In this document: piece by piece, positions 4,378-6,177 of the stretch
How positions within the stretch are numbered: position 1 is the first letter of the stretch
How the letters are laid out: the number at the start of each line of letters is the position of its first letter
NCBI GenBank assembly: GCA_022707725.1
Contig: JAKJAB010000222.1
Span: forward strand, 1-6,177
Direction: 5' to 3'
DNA from: Chloroflexota bacterium
Lineage (GTDB): Bacteria; Chloroflexota; Anaerolineae; B4-G1; SLSP01
Length of the DNA: 6,177 nt
Position numbers and translations under genes: made by a program
The notes under the pieces: model-generated
The model's input: only the letters and a program-made list of their open reading frames with translations
Databases searched by the model: none
Told to the model about the DNA's origin: nothing

Positions 4378-6177
4378 ATGAACATCATTGATGTCCGCAC
4401 ACTCGTTTTGAATCAAACGCTCAGTTATGTCCTGTGCGCTGTGGTGATTGCGGCGCTGTGGCGTCGCAGCCGTGGCCGTTTTTCAGGGGTAGGCTATTGG
4501 GTGGTCTATTATGTCCTGCTGACTCTGGGCATAATTTTGGTGGCGTTGCGCGGCCGCATCCCGGATTGGCTATCTATCGTCTTTGGAAACGGCATTATGG
4601 GCAGCGCGATATTTTTCCTGCACATTGGATTGGAACGTTTTGTCGAGCGCCCTAGCCGTCAGATTTATAATGGCGCGCTATTCACGCTCTTCGTCCTTTC
4701 GCAGTTATATTTTGCTGTTGTGCAGCCCGACCTGTTAGCGCGCAGTATTGCTGCCAACGTGATGCTAGTCATCGTTTGTGTTCAGAGTGTCTGGCTGCTC
4801 TTACGTCGCGTCGCACCGGAAATGCGCCCGATTACCCAACGCACTGGTCTCTTGTTCATCTTTTATGGCATGGCCGGCGGCGTTCATCTCCTCGGCAGTG
4901 CGTTTTTGCTGACGAACAGTGGTTTGCGGCAAAACGCCAACACGTTCAACGCCCTGATGTTGCTGGTTTACCAGATGTTTGCCATTGCAATAGCGTTCAG
5001 CTTATTGTTGATGTCCAACCGGCGTCTTTTCTCGGACGTCCGAGTTCACCAGACCGCGTTGCAAAAGAACGAAGCGCGCTACCGGAAATTGGTCGAACTT
5101 TTGCCTGACGCATTGATCGTCCACCGCGACGGCGTCATTGTCTTTGCCAATTCAGCTTCGGCCAGCTTGCTAGGCGTAGCTGAGTCGCAGGAGTTGCTTG
5201 GCAAACCGGTCTCCGATTTCGTTCCCCCTGATTACCGCGAAGCGACGATGCGCCGTATTGCCGAGCGGCACGTCACAGGCGAGACGTTGCCGTTGCTCGA
5301 GGAAAAACTGCTGCGAGCCGATGGTTCCGTTATCAACGTCGAGATCGCGTCCACCCTGGTCGAATATGAGGAGGGGATGGCGATCCAGACGTTGCTGCGC
5401 GACATCACCGCGCGCAAAGAGGCTGGGGAGGCGTTGCGTGCCAGCGAGGAACGATACCGCCTGATCACCGAAAGCGCCAGCGACGTTATCTGGACGCTCG
5501 ACGTCGAGACGCAGCGTTTTACTTACGTCAGCCCTTCGGTGGAGCGACTCCGAGGGTATACCGCCGAAGAAGTTATGGCCGAGCCGATAGAGGCGGCGCT
5601 GTTCCCCGAACACGCGCTGCTCGTCCAGCAGATGTTGGATGAACAGCTCCCTCTCTTCCTTGCCGGTGAAAAGACAGACAGCGGGCCCCCGTCAGTTGTG
5701 GAAATACAGCAACCCCATAAAGACGGGACTTTGGTGTGGACAGAAGTTTCTTCGAAACTTGTGCGCAACCCCCGCACAGGCCGGATCGAAGCCCTCGGCG
5801 TCACGCGCGACATCTCGGAACGCAAGCGGACCGAGGAGATTATCCGGCTGCGGCTGCGGTTGCTGGAATTTGCTGCCAACCATTCGCTCGCCGAACTGAT
5901 GCAGCGCGCTCTGGATGAAATCGGGGCCCTGACCCGTAGCCCGATTGGTTTCTATCACTTTGTGGAAGCTGACCAGACCACCCTGACGCTCCAGGCATGG
6001 TCGACGCGCACGCTGGAAGAGTTTTGTAAAGCGGAGGGCGCGGGCATGCACTACAGCATCGATCAGGCCGGGGTCTGGGTCGATTGCGTTCACCAACGCG
6101 CCCCGGTCATCCACAACGACTATGCCTCGTTGCCGCATCGTAAGGGCACGCCGCCCGGCCACGTCGAAATCAAACGC
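4378..6177 (+). CDS. Membrane-bound sensor with seven predicted TM helices, PAS-PAS-GAF; output domain beyond right edge
   Basis: 600 codons open to the window end. ATG at 4378 follows AAAGAG (4366-4371) by six bases, and an in-frame TGA at 4354 limits the start. The N-terminal part holds about seven hydrophobic helices near residues 12-28, 39-57, 65-84, 98-116, 122-142, 157-178 and 191-213, linked by short loops. It probably forms an integral membrane sensing module that I cannot name. PAS1 (about 232-345) begins EARYRKLVELLPDALIV and ends LLRDITARKEA. PAS2 (about 356-485) begins SEERYRLITESASDVIW and ends GVTRDISERKR. A GAF domain (about 490 onward) shows LTRSPIGFYHFVE, LQAWST, AGVWVDC and VIHNDYASLPHRKG. 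This layout usually ends in a histidine kinase (HisKA/HATPase) or a GGDEF/EAL module; the output lies outside the window, so the reaction is undetermined. It lies 174 bases after the Nudix gene. Confidence 0.9.
   Translation, partial: MNIIDVRTLVLNQTLSYVLCAVVIAALWRRSRGRFSGVGYWVVYYVLLTLGIILVALRGRIPDWLSIVFGNGIMGSAIFFLHIGLERFVERPSRQIYNGALFTLFVLSQLYFAVVQPDLLARSIAANVMLVIVCVQSVWLLLRRVAPEMRPITQRTGLLFIFYGMAGGVHLLGSAFLLTNSGLRQNANTFNALMLLVYQMFAIAIAFSLLLMSNRRLFSDVRVHQTALQKNEARYRKLVELLPDALIVHRDGVIVFANSASASLLGVAESQELLGKPVSDFVPPDYREATMRRIAERHVTGETLPLLEEKLLRADGSVINVEIASTLVEYEEGMAIQTLLRDITARKEAGEALRASEERYRLITESASDVIWTLDVETQRFTYVSPSVERLRGYTAEEVMAEPIEAALFPEHALLVQQMLDEQLPLFLAGEKTDSGPPSVVEIQQPHKDGTLVWTEVSSKLVRNPRTGRIEALGVTRDISERKRTEEIIRLRLRLLEFAANHSLAELMQRALDEIGALTRSPIGFYHFVEADQTTLTLQAWSTRTLEEFCKAEGAGMHYSIDQAGVWVDCVHQRAPVIHNDYASLPHRKGTPPGHVEIKR

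Overview
The window carries three transcription blocks of an ordinary bacterial chromosome plus one small decayed accessory module. The organism is probably a member of the Chloroflexota, Anaerolineae-like. That is inferred from the style of the proteins: a lipoprotein HtrA with two PDZ domains, a multi-PAS/GAF sensor behind a seven-helix membrane part, and a TumE-like (DUF6516-like) toxin with a small helical partner. It also fits the moderately high GC content. No rRNA, tRNA, CRISPR array or insertion sequence is visible.

Left part, minus strand: the first 295 codons of enolase (eno) run off the left edge. Upstream of eno lies a small two-gene module that resembles a toxin-antitoxin operon. 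The first gene (93 aa, complete) has a near-consensus promoter (TTGACG-17-TATAAT) with an inverted repeat over the -35. The second gene overlaps the first by 8 bases. It is broken: its start and its end both look like the TumE/DUF6516 family, but the middle is missing and the two ends are in different frames. The result is an apparently intact partner beside an internally deleted, frameshifted toxin-like gene.

Centre, minus strand: a complete HtrA/DegP-type serine protease lipoprotein (557 aa, trypsin-like domain plus two PDZ domains). It is closed by a GC-rich hairpin terminator that insulates it from the small module.

Right part, plus strand: a divergent region of about 400 bases separates htrA from a Nudix hydrolase of the ADP-ribose pyrophosphatase type (181 aa). 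This region holds a clear promoter for the Nudix gene. Upstream of it are three TTTAAGA direct repeats spaced 22 and 11 bases apart, like an OmpR/PhoB-type response-regulator site. It also holds an imperfect palindrome just before htrA and a perfect DnaA-box 9-mer. After a further gap of 174 bases, a large sensor protein begins (seven predicted membrane helices, PAS, PAS, GAF). It runs off the right edge before its output domain.

The genes do not form one pathway. Enolase is central glycolysis, HtrA is envelope protein quality control, the Nudix enzyme is nucleotide clean-up, and the sensor is signalling. The parts most worth a second look are the decayed toxin-antitoxin-like module and the phased repeats in the htrA/Nudix divergent region.
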